Below, piece after piece: positions 54,856 to 64,000 of a DNA stretch of 64,000 bases. Made by a program: the position numbers and the translations under genes. The stretch is from Treponema sp. (lineage in GTDB: Bacteria; Spirochaetota; Spirochaetia; Treponematales; Treponemataceae): positions 1 through 64,000 of the forward strand of contig JAEEVR010000014.1 of assembly GCA_016290995.1 (NCBI GenBank), read 5' to 3'. The notes under the pieces were generated by a model that saw nothing but the letters and a program-made list of their open reading frames with translations, ran no database searches and was not told where the DNA came from. Numbering within the stretch: the stretch's first letter is position 1; every line of letters starts with the position of its first letter.

Positions 54856-56577
54856 ATGCCAAAAATAGAAGTTAACGAAAAATTGTTTTTTGACGCTGTT
54901 GGAAAGCGATACGACTACGCCGCGCTGGAAGACGTTCTGCCCTGCGCAAAGGCCGAGCTTGACGAAAAGCCTGACACGACGCTCCCCGAAAACGAGCGCG
55001 CAATCAAAATCGAATTGAACGACACAAACCGCCCCGACCTTTGGTCTACAAACGGCGTCGCCCGCCAGCTAAAGCTTCACGCCGGTGGAAAGACTGCCGA
55101 CTACTACAAATATATGTCCAACATGGGCAACGACAAATACGACGACCGCGTCGTTGAAGTTGACCCGGCGATAAAGGACGTCCGCCCCTACATGGTTGCC
55201 TTTATGATTTGCGGAAAGGCCATCGACGACCCAATGCTAAAGGACATAATCCAAACGCAGGAAAAGCTGGCATGGAACTTTGGCCGCAAGCGCAAGTCCA
55301 TTTCTATGGGCGTTTACCGCGTTGACCAAATCAAGTTCCCCGTAAAATACCACGCCGTCGATCCGGACAAAACTTCTTTTGTTCCGCTCCAGTGCGACGC
55401 GCCGATGACTTGCCGCCAGATTTTGACCGACCATCCCAAGGGAAAAGACTTTGGCTGGATTTTAAAGGACTGCAAAAAGTTCCCGCTTTTGTCGGACGCA
55501 AAGAACGAAGTCATGTCTATGGCTCCGATTATCAACAGCGCCACTCTCGGAGCGGTTCAGGTTGGCGACAAGGACTTGATGGTTGAGCTTACCGGCGACA
55601 ATATGGAAGGCTTGATTTTGAGCGCCAACATCGTCGCCTGCGACTTTATCGACCAGGGCTACGACATTAAGCCGATTTTGGTAAAGCATCCCTACGACAC
55701 GGGCTTTGGAAAGGACATCATGGTTCCCTACTACTTCCAGCCCACGACAAAAGCCACGCTCAGCGCTGTCAACAAATTGCTCGGAAGCGACTTTGACATT
55801 AAGAAGGTCGCCGACGCTCTTACCCGCATGGGAAGCAAGGTCGAGACAAAGCAGGTTGGCGACGACTGGGAAATCGTTCTTAGCCCGGCGCCCTACCGCA
55901 ACGACTTCTTGCACGAAGTTGACGTAATCGAAGACGTTATGATCGGCTGCGGCGTAAAGGACTTTGCCCCGCAAAAGCCCAACGACTTTACAATCGGAAA
56001 GCTTAGCGACCTTACAATCTACAGCCGCAAGACAAAAGAAATCATGGTGGGACTTAACTACCAAGAAATGATTTTCAACTATCTTGGAAGTAAAAAGGAC
56101 TACATCGAGCGCATGAACGTAAGCGCCGACAACGCAATTGAAGTGGCCAACCCAATGAGCGAAAACTACCAGTTCGTTCGCCCGTCAATCATTCCGTCGC
56201 TTTTGCGCGCCGAAGCCCAAAGCGCCAACGCGATTTTCCCCCACAAGATTTTTGAAATCGGAAAAGTCGCCTACATTTGCCCTGAAGAGAATACCGGAAC
56301 GCGCACCCGCCAATCGCTCGGCTTTATCACAGCCGCGGCCAACGCCAACTTTAACAGCGCTGCCAGCGAAGTGTCGTCGCTCCTTTACTACCTTGACCAC
56401 GAATACAAAGTCCAAGAAACCAGCGATCCCCGCTTTATTCCTGGCCGCCAAGCCGGCATCATGGTAAACGGAAAGCAAGTGGGAATCTTTGGCGAGCTCC
56501 ATCCGCAAGTTTTGGAAAACTGGTCAATCCAGGTTCCCTGCATTGCCGGCGAGCTTGACCTTGAAGAATTGATGTAA
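54856..56577 (+). CDS. pheT: Phenylalanyl-tRNA synthetase beta subunit, archaeal/spirochaete type
   Basis: IELNDTNRPDLWSTNGVARQLK, PPYRNDFLHEVDVIEDVMIGCG-like (APYRNDFLHEVDVIED), GEIHPQVLENW-like end; 573 aa, short archaeal-type architecture. Confidence 0.93.
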   Translation: MPKIEVNEKLFFDAVGKRYDYAALEDVLPCAKAELDEKPDTTLPENERAIKIELNDTNRPDLWSTNGVARQLKLHAGGKTADYYKYMSNMGNDKYDDRVVEVDPAIKDVRPYMVAFMICGKAIDDPMLKDIIQTQEKLAWNFGRKRKSISMGVYRVDQIKFPVKYHAVDPDKTSFVPLQCDAPMTCRQILTDHPKGKDFGWILKDCKKFPLLSDAKNEVMSMAPIINSATLGAVQVGDKDLMVELTGDNMEGLILSANIVACDFIDQGYDIKPILVKHPYDTGFGKDIMVPYYFQPTTKATLSAVNKLLGSDFDIKKVADALTRMGSKVETKQVGDDWEIVLSPAPYRNDFLHEVDVIEDVMIGCGVKDFAPQKPNDFTIGKLSDLTIYSRKTKEIMVGLNYQEMIFNYLGSKKDYIERMNVSADNAIEVANPMSENYQFVRPSIIPSLLRAEAQSANAIFPHKIFEIGKVAYICPEENTGTRTRQSLGFITAAANANFNSAASEVSSLLYYLDHEYKVQETSDPRFIPGRQAGIMVNGKQVGIFGELHPQVLENWSIQVPCIAGELDLEELM

Positions 56578-56601
56578 ACAATAATTTTTGCAAAACTAAA
56601 A

Positions 56602-56632
56602 GGCGGGCCGCGCAGGTCCGCTTTTTTTATAT
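56602..56632 (+). terminator. Terminator of pheT
   Basis: GCGGgCC gcgca GGtCCGC followed by TTTTTTT. Confidence 0.75.
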
Positions 56633-56766
56633 TAGCATAGGCACTTGGACTATTAGTTCATGGCGTTTTTTCCAATGCGCGCTAGCCTTGATAACAAGGA
56701 GGGGAATTATTTAAAGAAAGACTGTGCCAGACAAAAATGTTTTTCTAGTTTAATTCCGCAAACCTG

Positions 56767-56797
56767 GAGCCGCCCAAAAGGGGCGGTTCCTTTTTTC
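56767..56797 (+). terminator. Second strong intrinsic terminator upstream of metY promoter
   Basis: GGAGCCGCCC aaaa GGGGCGGTTCC followed by TTTTTT. Confidence 0.8.
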
Positions 56798-56866
56798 GTC
56801 CATTCCGCTCCTTCCGCCGCAAAAGTTCCGCACGAAAAAAAAATAAAAAAATTTTTTAAAAAACTA

Positions 56867-56895
56867 TTGACAAAAATGAAAAATCCGCGCATAAT
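56867..56895 (+). promoter_or_regulatory. Promoter of leader-metY operon
   Basis: TTGACA (56867-72), 17 nt, CATAAT (56890-95); inverted repeat AACCTA/TAGGTT at 56905-56925. Confidence 0.75.
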
Positions 56896-56955
56896 AACAC
56901 CATAAACCTACTGACAAACTAGGTTAAATACTTTTCCGAAACAAGGAGGCGCAAA

Positions 56956-57033
56956 ATGAAGTTTTATTTTGAAAAACTGGTTCGACAAAATTTCCGATAC
57001 GGACGCATGCGCCCTTGTTGTCTTTTCTTCTAG
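56956..57033 (+). CDS. 25-codon leader peptide MKFYFEKLVRQNFRYGRMRPCCLFF, candidate cysteine-responsive attenuator
   Basis: Strong SD AAGGAGG (56943-49) 6 nt before ATG; tandem Cys codons near the end; stop codon overlaps hairpin AGGCTgAAAGacCTTTAGCCT. Confidence 0.65.
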   Translation: MKFYFEKLVRQNFRYGRMRPCCLFF

Positions 57034-57126
57034 GCTGAAAGACCTTTAGCCTCTGATCCAATCTACACATTATCTTTTGGATTCGCCCGCGCGTAGCAGT
57101 GGGTAAAAAAATTTAAGGAGTATACT

Positions 57127-58407
57127 ATGTCTAATTATAAATTTGAAACATTGCAGTTGCACGTTGGCCAGGAACAGGCCGATCCCACAACAGATTCAAG
57201 AGCGGTTCCGATTTACCAGACGACGTCTTACGTTTTCCACAACTCTAAGCACGCCGCCGACCGCTTTGGCTTGGCAGACGCCGGAAACATTTACGGCCGC
57301 TTGACCAACAGCACCCAGGACGTTTTTGAAAAGCGCATCGCGGCGCTCGAAGGCGGAGTCGCGGCCTTGGCCGTTGCCTCTGGAGCGGCTGCCATCACCT
57401 ACACAATCGAGGCCTTGGCTCAAGCCGGCGAGCACATCGTCGCGCAAAAGACAATCTACGGCGGAACTTACAACTTGCTTTCGCACACGCTAAAGCAGTT
57501 TGGCGTTGAGACAACCTTTGTAAACGCCCACGACCTTAAGGAAGTCGAAGGCGCGATCAAAGCCAACACAAAAGCCGTTTACCTTGAGACTTTGGGAAAC
57601 CCCAACAGCGACATTCCGGACATTGACGCCATCGCCGCCATTGCCCACAAGCATGGAATCCCGGTCGTAATCGACAACACGTTTGGAACGCCCTTCCTTA
57701 TCCGCCCGATCGAGCATGGCGCCGACATTGTCGTTCACTCCGCCACAAAATTCATCGGCGGCCATGGAACGACCCTTGGCGGCGTGATTGTAGACTCAGG
57801 CAAGTTTGACTGGAAAAAGAGCGGAAAGTACGCTCCAATCGCCGCGCCCAACCCCAGCTATCACGGAGTTTCTTTCGCGGACGCCGTTGGACCGGCCGCC
57901 TTTGTAACATACATTCGCGCGATTCTCTTGCGAGACCAAGGCGCTTCAATCAGCCCCTTCAACGCCTTCCTTTTGTTGCAGGGAACGGAAACGCTTTCGC
58001 TCCGCTTGGAACGTCACGCCGAAAACACCAAGAAGGTCGTCGAGTACCTTTCAAAGCATCCCAAAGTCGCGAAGGTCAACCACCCTTCATTGGCCGACCA
58101 TCCCGACCACGCGCTTTACCAAAAGTACTTCCCCAACGGCGGCGGCTCGATTTTCACCTTTGAGATCAAGGGCGGAAAGGACGCGGCTTGGAAGTTCATC
58201 GACAACCTTAAGATTTTCAGCTTGCTTGCCAACGTTGCCGACGTTAAGAGCTTGGTCATCCACCCGGCCACGACAACTCACAGCCAGTTAAGCGACGCAG
58301 AGCTTGCCGACCAGGGAATCACGCAAAGCACGATCCGTCTTTCTATCGGAACGGAGCACATCGACGACATCATCGCCGACTTGGAGAATGGATTTAACGC
58401 CATTTAA
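57127..58407 (+). CDS. metY: O-acetylhomoserine sulfhydrylase / aminocarboxypropyltransferase
   Basis: ETLQLHVGQEQADPTTDSRAVPIYQTTSYVF, HSATKFIGGHGTTLGGVIVDSG, VKSLVIHPATTTHSQLS. Confidence 0.96.
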   Translation: MSNYKFETLQLHVGQEQADPTTDSRAVPIYQTTSYVFHNSKHAADRFGLADAGNIYGRLTNSTQDVFEKRIAALEGGVAALAVASGAAAITYTIEALAQAGEHIVAQKTIYGGTYNLLSHTLKQFGVETTFVNAHDLKEVEGAIKANTKAVYLETLGNPNSDIPDIDAIAAIAHKHGIPVVIDNTFGTPFLIRPIEHGADIVVHSATKFIGGHGTTLGGVIVDSGKFDWKKSGKYAPIAAPNPSYHGVSFADAVGPAAFVTYIRAILLRDQGASISPFNAFLLLQGTETLSLRLERHAENTKKVVEYLSKHPKVAKVNHPSLADHPDHALYQKYFPNGGGSIFTFEIKGGKDAAWKFIDNLKIFSLLANVADVKSLVIHPATTTHSQLSDAELADQGITQSTIRLSIGTEHIDDIIADLENGFNAI

Positions 58408-58456
58408 TTAACAAAACAACAAAAATTATTTTATAGGATTTATAGGAGATACAATT

Positions 58457-59308
58457 ATGAACACAAAGAATTTTGGAAAGATCACAAAAGCCGTTGCCGC
58501 CGCCCTTATCGTTGCCGCGGCCGCAAGCCAAGCCGTATTTGCCAAGCCCGCTAGCGGACGAACCGTTGCCGAGATTAAAAAGAGCAAGACAATCAAGATT
58601 GCCGTATTCAGCGACAAAAAGCCTTTTGGCTACGTTGACGAAAACGGCGAGTACCAGGGCTACGACGTTTACCTTGGAAACCGCATCGCCAAAGACTTGG
58701 GCGTAAAAGTAAAGTACGTTCCGGTAGAGGCCGCGGCCCGCGTTGAAGTTTTGGCCACAGGAAAAGTTGACATCGTTCTCGCCAACTTCACCGTAACGCC
58801 CGAGCGCGCCCAGAAGGTTGACTTTGCCCTTCCCTACATGAAGGTGGCCTTGGGAATCGTATCGCCCAAAAAGGCTTTGATCACAAATCCCGCCCAGCTT
58901 AACGGAAAGACTTTGATTATCGCCAAGGGAACAACCGCCGAGTCCTACTTCTCAAAGAACTATCCCAAAATCAAGCTCTTGAAGTTTGACCAGTACTCAG
59001 AAGCCTACAACGCGCTTTTGGACGGACGCGGCGACGGACTTTCAACCGACAACACTGAAGTCCTTGCCTGGGCGATTGAAAACCCGACGTTCGCTGTTGG
59101 AGCCGGAGCCGACTCAATCGGAAGCTTGGACGCCATCGCTCCCGCGGTACAGAAGGGAAACAAGGACTTGCTTGACTGGCTCAACAACGAGATTGTCCAG
59201 CTTGGAAAAGAAAAGTTCTTCCACGCCGACTACGAGGCCACGCTCCGCAGCGTGTACGGAAAAGATTCCGACGCTGACAGTCTTGTAGTAGAAGGCGGAA
59301 AGTTGTAA
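58457..59308 (+). CDS. Amino-acid (probably sulfur amino acid) ABC transporter substrate-binding protein
   Basis: TIKIAVFSDKKPFGYVDENGEYQGYDVYLGNRIAKDLG, IVLANFTVTPERAQKVDFALPYMKVALGIVSP; downstream of metY. Confidence 0.9.
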   Translation: MNTKNFGKITKAVAAALIVAAAASQAVFAKPASGRTVAEIKKSKTIKIAVFSDKKPFGYVDENGEYQGYDVYLGNRIAKDLGVKVKYVPVEAAARVEVLATGKVDIVLANFTVTPERAQKVDFALPYMKVALGIVSPKKALITNPAQLNGKTLIIAKGTTAESYFSKNYPKIKLLKFDQYSEAYNALLDGRGDGLSTDNTEVLAWAIENPTFAVGAGADSIGSLDAIAPAVQKGNKDLLDWLNNEIVQLGKEKFFHADYEATLRSVYGKDSDADSLVVEGGKL

Positions 59309-59334
59309 AATATAAAAGCCGTTGGTTAACCTCT

Positions 59335-59366
59335 AATTGCCCGGCTTGTCCGGGCAATTTTTTTTG
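59335..59366 (+). terminator. Internal operon terminator between binding protein and permeases
   Basis: AATTGCCCGG cttgt CCGGGCAATT perfect 10-bp stem followed by T-run. Confidence 0.85.
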
Positions 59367-59388
59367 TTGCGCCAACCTGCAGGTTGTA

Positions 59389-60042
59389 ATGGATTTTGCA
59401 TTTATTAAAGAAGTTCTTCCGTTGTATGTAGAGGCCACTTGCCTTACATTGCGGATTGGTTTTATAGGAATAACGCTTTCTTTCTTTGCGGGAATTTTCT
59501 GCGCCCTTGTCCGCTATTGGAAGGTTCCCGCCTTGTCTTTTATCGTTCGCGCCTACACGGAACTGTCGCGCAACACGCCGCTTTTGATTCAATTGTTCTT
59601 TTTGTACTTTGCCCTTCCGCGCTTGGGAATAAAGCTTTCCGGCGAACAATGCGGAATCATCGGCCTGACCTTTTTGGGCGGCTCCTACATGGCCGAAACT
59701 TTTAGAAGCGCCTTGGAATCCGTCGGCCGCGTCCAGTTGGAAAGCGGCATGTGCGTCGGCCTCAACAGGCGGCAGCTGGTGGAATACGTCGTGCTCCCGC
59801 AAGCGGCGGCGCTTTCCGTTCCGGGAGTCGTGGCCAACATAATCTTTTTGCTAAAGGAAACTTCTGTCTTTAGCGCGGTCGCCTTGGCCGACTTGATGTT
59901 TGTCGCAAAGGATTTGATCGGCCTTTACTACAAGACCGAGGAATCGCTTTTGCTTTTGGTCGCGGCGTATTTTATTATTCTGCTTCCAATTTCCGTTTTA
60001 TCGCGAATCATCGAAAGGAGGTTAAAGCGTGGACAATATTAA
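59389..60042 (+). CDS. Amino-acid ABC transporter permease
   Basis: RAYTELSRNTPLLIQLFFLYFALPRLG, GGSYMAETFRSALESVGRVQLESGMCVGLNRRQ. Confidence 0.94.
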   Translation: MDFAFIKEVLPLYVEATCLTLRIGFIGITLSFFAGIFCALVRYWKVPALSFIVRAYTELSRNTPLLIQLFFLYFALPRLGIKLSGEQCGIIGLTFLGGSYMAETFRSALESVGRVQLESGMCVGLNRRQLVEYVVLPQAAALSVPGVVANIIFLLKETSVFSAVALADLMFVAKDLIGLYYKTEESLLLLVAAYFIILLPISVLSRIIERRLKRGQY

Positions 60043-60724
60043 CGCGGCCCAGGCGATCTCCACCGCCTTTAGCGTCCTTTTTAAGGGAAAGAATTTCGTC
60101 CGCCTTTTGGGCGGCCTTGGCGTGACGATTTGGATCGCCGCGCTTTCTGTAGCCATTTCAATCTTTTTGGGCTTTTTGTTCGGCATTCTTTTGACGCGCA
60201 AAAACCGCGCGGTAAAATTTTTGTGCGCCGCCTACTTGGAGTTTATGCGCATAATGCCGCAAATGGTTTTGCTATTTTTGGCCTACTTTGGATTGGCACG
60301 CGCCTTTGACATTTCTATTTCTGGAGAGGCCGCGTCTGTAATCGTCTTCTCGCTTTGGGGAACGGCCGAAATGGGCGACTTGGTTCGCGGCGCCTTGCAA
60401 TCGATTCCCCGCCACCAATACGAAAGCGGCCGCGCGATTGGCCTTACCGAGCGCCAAATATTTTTTTATATAATCATTCCGCAAACGATAAAGCGCTTGG
60501 TTCCGCTCAGCATGAACCTTATCACGCGAATGATAAAGACAACTTCGCTCGTTGTTTTTGTAGGCGTAATCGAAGTCGTCAAAGTGGGCCAGCAAATCAT
60601 CGAGGCCAACCGAATGAAAATCCCCACCGCCTCAATCGCGGTTTACGGAATAATTTTTTTGATGTATTTCATCGTTTGCTGGCCGCTTTCGTTGGCCGCC
60701 GACAAGCTGGAAAAGAGAGGATAA
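60029..60724 (+). CDS. Amino-acid ABC transporter permease
   Basis: [58 protein letters not shown]. Confidence 0.94.
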   Translation: MDNINAAQAISTAFSVLFKGKNFVRLLGGLGVTIWIAALSVAISIFLGFLFGILLTRKNRAVKFLCAAYLEFMRIMPQMVLLFLAYFGLARAFDISISGEAASVIVFSLWGTAEMGDLVRGALQSIPRHQYESGRAIGLTERQIFFYIIIPQTIKRLVPLSMNLITRMIKTTSLVVFVGVIEVVKVGQQIIEANRMKIPTASIAVYGIIFLMYFIVCWPLSLAADKLEKRG

Positions 60725-60728
60725 CTGT

Positions 60729-61493
60729 ATGCCGATATTGCAAATTAAAAACCTTGTAAAATCATATAAAGAAGCCGGCGGCGTTTTGGAAGGAGTTTCT
60801 TTGGACGTTGAGCGCGGCGAAGTTGTCGTAATCCTCGGCCCGTCAGGCTGCGGCAAGTCCACCCTTTTGCGCTGCGTCAACGGCTTGGAATCAATCCAGG
60901 GCGGAGAAATTTATTTGGACGGAGAGTTGATTTCCAACCGAGTCAAGGACATGCACTTGATCCGCCAGCGGATTGGAATGGTGTTCCAAAGCTACGACTT
61001 GTTCCCCAACATGACCGTATTGCAAAACGTTTTGCTTGGCCCGATAAAAGCGCAAAAGCGCGACAAGACGCAAGTGACCGAGCAAGCCAAAAAACTTTTG
61101 GAGCGCGTCGGTCTTTTGGACAAAATCAATTCCTACCCCAAGGAGCTTTCGGGCGGCCAAAAGCAGCGCGTGGCGATTGTCCGCGCCTTGTGCATGAATC
61201 CCGAAGTCTTGCTTTTTGACGAAGTTACCGCCGCGCTTGACCCGGAAATGGTTCGCGAAGTTTTGGACGTAATGATGGACTTGGCCAAAGAGGGCCGCAC
61301 AATGCTTATCGTAACCCACCAACTGGAATTCGCCCGCGCCGTGGCAGACCGAATAATTTTCATCGACCAAGGCGTAATCGTAGAAGAAGCCACGCCCGAC
61401 GAATTTTTCACCGCTCCCAAAACGGAACGCGCCAAAAACTTTTTGGACGCCTTTAAGTTCGAAAAGCGCGTGAACTACGCGGACGGAATTTAA
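60729..61493 (+). CDS. Amino-acid ABC transporter ATP-binding protein
   Basis: [59 protein letters not shown]. Confidence 0.95.
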   Translation: MPILQIKNLVKSYKEAGGVLEGVSLDVERGEVVVILGPSGCGKSTLLRCVNGLESIQGGEIYLDGELISNRVKDMHLIRQRIGMVFQSYDLFPNMTVLQNVLLGPIKAQKRDKTQVTEQAKKLLERVGLLDKINSYPKELSGGQKQRVAIVRALCMNPEVLLFDEVTAALDPEMVREVLDVMMDLAKEGRTMLIVTHQLEFARAVADRIIFIDQGVIVEEATPDEFFTAPKTERAKNFLDAFKFEKRVNYADGI

Positions 61494-62555
61494 CTACAAA
61501 CTCCTGCAAACCCTAAAGCCAAAATACGAATGTCCGATGCCAGGATGGGCGTTGTGAAATCGCCTGCAAAGAACGCAATCATAGGCGTTGTCAAACCAAG
61601 AGCCTCCGCGCAGGCAACGGTCGGCGCCGCTTTCCGGGCCGCTCGGGTTTTTGACGGTTCCTTCCGCAAGGTGGTGGTCAATCCAGTCGTAAATCCATTC
61701 CCAAACGTTTCCGGTCATATCGTAAAGGCCAAGCGCGTTGGGCTTCTTTAATCCAACTTCGTGCGTCGACTTGTTTGAGTTGGCGCGGTACCAGCCGTAA
61801 TCGTCCAAGTTGGCGTCGGTGAACACGTTGCCTTTTCTGTCAAGGACAATCTTTCCGTCCGCGCTGGCCGTTCCAGAAAAAGCGAAATTTCTTTTGTCAA
61901 AATTTTCGATTCCGCCGCGGGCCGCGTATTCCCATTCTGTTTCCGTCGGAAGCCGCCAGCCTTTTTTCTTTTGGTTAAAGAACGGAACGACACGCTTTTT
62001 CATTTCCGCCTCGTCATAGATTTTTTTGCAGGAGGAATCAGTATAATAAACGCAGTCGGAATTTTTCATCGTCGCTTGCGTAAGCTTGTTGCAAAAGACA
62101 ATTCCTTCAAACCAAGAAATTGTGTCCGCCGCGCGCAATGCGGTTGATTCGCCTGGAATGTCGTCCTTAAACAAGCAGGGATTGTAGCCCATAACTTTTT
62201 CAAACAGTTCTTGCGTGACAGGATATTGCCCCATGCAAAAGGCGCTTAATATTATTTTTCGGTTTTGAATAAAAACTCCGCGCCATTCTTCTACGCTTCC
62301 CTCAAAAACAATCTTGTCCCAATAAGATCCGTCCGTAACATTTACCGTCGCCGTCTTTCCTTTTGGAATGACAACCGCGCAGCTTGTTTTGTTCAGCTCC
62401 ACATTGTCTATAACAACATTCGCTCTGACATTCTCCCCGCGGGAACTGCACGACTCCGCAAAAAAAGCGACGCAAAACGCAAATGGAAAAATCACAGCCG
62501 CGCCAAAATTGGCGGCGAATCTAAAATACTTTTTCATTATTTCCTCCGCCGCCAT
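61494..62555 (-). CDS. Secreted SUMF1/FGE-fold protein; start probably 62537
   Basis: Signal peptide; WRLPTETEWEYAARGG, YDMTGNVWEWIYDW, CLRGGSWFDNAYDC. Confidence 0.88.
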   Translation of the reverse strand: MAAEEIMKKYFRFAANFGAAVIFPFAFCVAFFAESCSSRGENVRANVVIDNVELNKTSCAVVIPKGKTATVNVTDGSYWDKIVFEGSVEEWRGVFIQNRKIILSAFCMGQYPVTQELFEKVMGYNPCLFKDDIPGESTALRAADTISWFEGIVFCNKLTQATMKNSDCVYYTDSSCKKIYDEAEMKKRVVPFFNQKKKGWRLPTETEWEYAARGGIENFDKRNFAFSGTASADGKIVLDRKGNVFTDANLDDYGWYRANSNKSTHEVGLKKPNALGLYDMTGNVWEWIYDWIDHHLAEGTVKNPSGPESGADRCLRGGSWFDNAYDCVLCRRFHNAHPGIGHSYFGFRVCRSL

Positions 62556-62655
62556 TATAAAGGCGCGTTTTTTCCACTGTCAATTTATGATTTTGACGCA
62601 TGTTGCGCCGATTTTGACACTAGCAAAACAATGCGGAGCGTTGTATAATGCCATT

Positions 62656-64000
62656 ATGGCAAACGACATTTTTAACGACGACACAATTTATATAATCGAT
62701 TCATACGGCCTGATTTACCGCTGCTACTTCGCTTTCATTTCGCGTCCGCTCACCGATTCCAAGGGACGCAACATCAGCGCGCTCTTTGGTTTTTTTAGAA
62801 ATTTGCTCGCAATGATCGAGCATTACAAGCCCAAGACCTTGATCGCCGCCCTTGATTCAAAAGGAAAAACCTTCCGCCACGAAATGTACAAAGAATACAA
62901 GGCAACGCGTCCCAAAACGCCCGAAGACCTCCACGCGCAAATTCCGTGGATTGAGGAAACTTTGGAAGCGCTTGGCGTTCCCAGCTTGCGGGTGGAAGGC
63001 TACGAGGCCGACGACGTTATCGCGACAATCACCGCAAAGGCCGTGGCGCAAGGAAAGAGCGTCCGCATTCTATCCGGCGACAAGGACTTGATGCAATTGG
63101 TCGGCGACCGCGTCCAAATCCTCAAACCCGACCACGCTGACGTTTGGAAAGTCGTGGGAGCGGAAGGCGTGAAGGCCGAGTGGGGCGTGGAGCCGGCCCT
63201 TCTTTTGGACTTGCTTTCGTTGTACGGCGACACGGCCGACAACGTTCCCGGCGTAAAAGGCGTTGGCGTAAAAACCGCCTGCAAATTTTTGGACCAATAC
63301 GGCTCGCTCGAAGGCATTTACGAACACGCGGACGAAATAAAAGGCGCGATTGGACAAAAAGTTCGCGACGGAAAAGACAGCGCTTTCTTTTCCAAAAAAC
63401 TCATCACTCTTTGTACGACAGTTCCCGGCGAGGAATTGGAAAACGTCGCGAAGACGCAGTTCCACTTTGCCGCCGCCGCCGAAAAATTAAAGAGCTACGA
63501 AATTTTCCAAGCCGCTAAAAAATTCGCCTCGCTAGCCGTTGAGGCGGGCGAAAAAGTTTCCGCGGGCGATTTTAGTCTGGAAGGCGGTTCGTCGCAAGAC
63601 CAAGATGGCGCGGCGGGCCCCGCTTTTGGGTCAGTTTCCGATTACGGTTCGCAAGCCAAAAAAGGCGGCGGCAGTTCTGGTAAAGACAACGATTCCGCGC
63701 AAAACCAAGACGTGCCCGCGCCGCTTCCCTTGCGCAAAAACGAGGGCGACTACAAGGCCGTCACAAGCGCGGACGAGCTAAAAAATTTGGTTGAAAGCAT
63801 TTTGGCCTCGCCGCAAAAAGTCCTCGCCCTGGACACCGAAACCGATTCACTAAAAACAACCGAGGCACAGCTTTTGGGCTTTAGCCTTTCAAACAAAAAC
63901 GGCGCGGGATGGTACGTTCCCGTGGCCTCGCAAGGCGACTCGCTTTTTGCAAGCGACGGCGTAAGCGTTTCGGAAGCGGTGGAACAAATCTCGCGCTTGT
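62656..64000 (+). CDS. polA: DNA polymerase I, N-terminal part (5' nuclease and start of 3'-5' exonuclease), truncated by window end
   Basis: IIDSYGLIYRCYFAF, YKATRPKTPEDLHAQIPWIEETLEALG, YEADDVIATI, DKDLMQLV, GDTADNVPGVKGVGVKTA; LALDTETDSL exo motif. Confidence 0.96.
   Translation, partial: MANDIFNDDTIYIIDSYGLIYRCYFAFISRPLTDSKGRNISALFGFFRNLLAMIEHYKPKTLIAALDSKGKTFRHEMYKEYKATRPKTPEDLHAQIPWIEETLEALGVPSLRVEGYEADDVIATITAKAVAQGKSVRILSGDKDLMQLVGDRVQILKPDHADVWKVVGAEGVKAEWGVEPALLLDLLSLYGDTADNVPGVKGVGVKTACKFLDQYGSLEGIYEHADEIKGAIGQKVRDGKDSAFFSKKLITLCTTVPGEELENVAKTQFHFAAAAEKLKSYEIFQAAKKFASLAVEAGEKVSAGDFSLEGGSSQDQDGAAGPAFGSVSDYGSQAKKGGGSSGKDNDSAQNQDVPAPLPLRKNEGDYKAVTSADELKNLVESILASPQKVLALDTETDSLKTTEAQLLGFSLSNKNGAGWYVPVASQGDSLFASDGVSVSEAVEQISRL

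Noticed and set aside
57112-57112. Intrinsic terminator in the metY leader directly before the SD
   Set aside because: The GCCCGC..GTGGGT stem is weak and followed by A-rich rather than T-rich plus-strand sequence; any attenuation is more likely translational or Rho-dependent.
56900-57126. SAM riboswitch upstream of metY
   Set aside because: No recognisable SAM-I/II/III/IV consensus; the leader ORF and hairpins explain the region better.
61494-62555. True formylglycine-generating enzyme
   Set aside because: The active-site Cys pair context is not conserved (RGGSWFDNAYDC) and no sulfatase gene is nearby.
1-64000. CRISPR array, prophage, IS element or integrative element
   Set aside because: No regularly spaced direct repeats, cas, integrase, transposase, terminase or structural phage genes seen in the ORF track.

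Overview
Chromosomal window from a spirochaete, probably Treponema-like (inferred from an archaeal-type PheT and overall gene content; not proven). It is mostly ordered operons with no prophage, IS element or CRISPR array seen. Main blocks: (1) 1-13.5 kb, a minus-strand cluster of 5-oxoprolinase genes (PxpA, PxpB-PxpC fusion), the two D-glutamate-cyclase-type domains (DUF1445 and DUF4392) as separate genes, a D-amino-acid transaminase, a complete Liv-type ABC importer, an Fe-ADH and a class III aminotransferase, with a divergent PucR-type regulator. (2) Three tRNA genes (Arg, Ser, Ser). (3) An aryl-polyene-like fatty-acid/ketosynthase locus split into 17.7-20.2 kb and 31.4-38.8 kb, the second part divergent from an IlvY-like LysR gene. 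(4) Housekeeping and signalling genes: htpG, efp, GGDEF/EAL, sugar ABC importer, partner-switch module, ftsK, pheT, polA. (5) A XRE/PIN toxin-antitoxin pair. (6) A metY plus amino-acid ABC operon behind a well-formed promoter and a 25-codon leader ORF with tandem Cys codons. Best candidates for new biology: the D-glutamate/5-oxoproline module, the Cys-Cys leader peptide, a recurrent leaderless-mRNA promoter layout (-35 / 17 nt / -10 / 6 nt / start codon), and the split aryl-polyene locus. All assignments are by eye from sequence; no database search was run.
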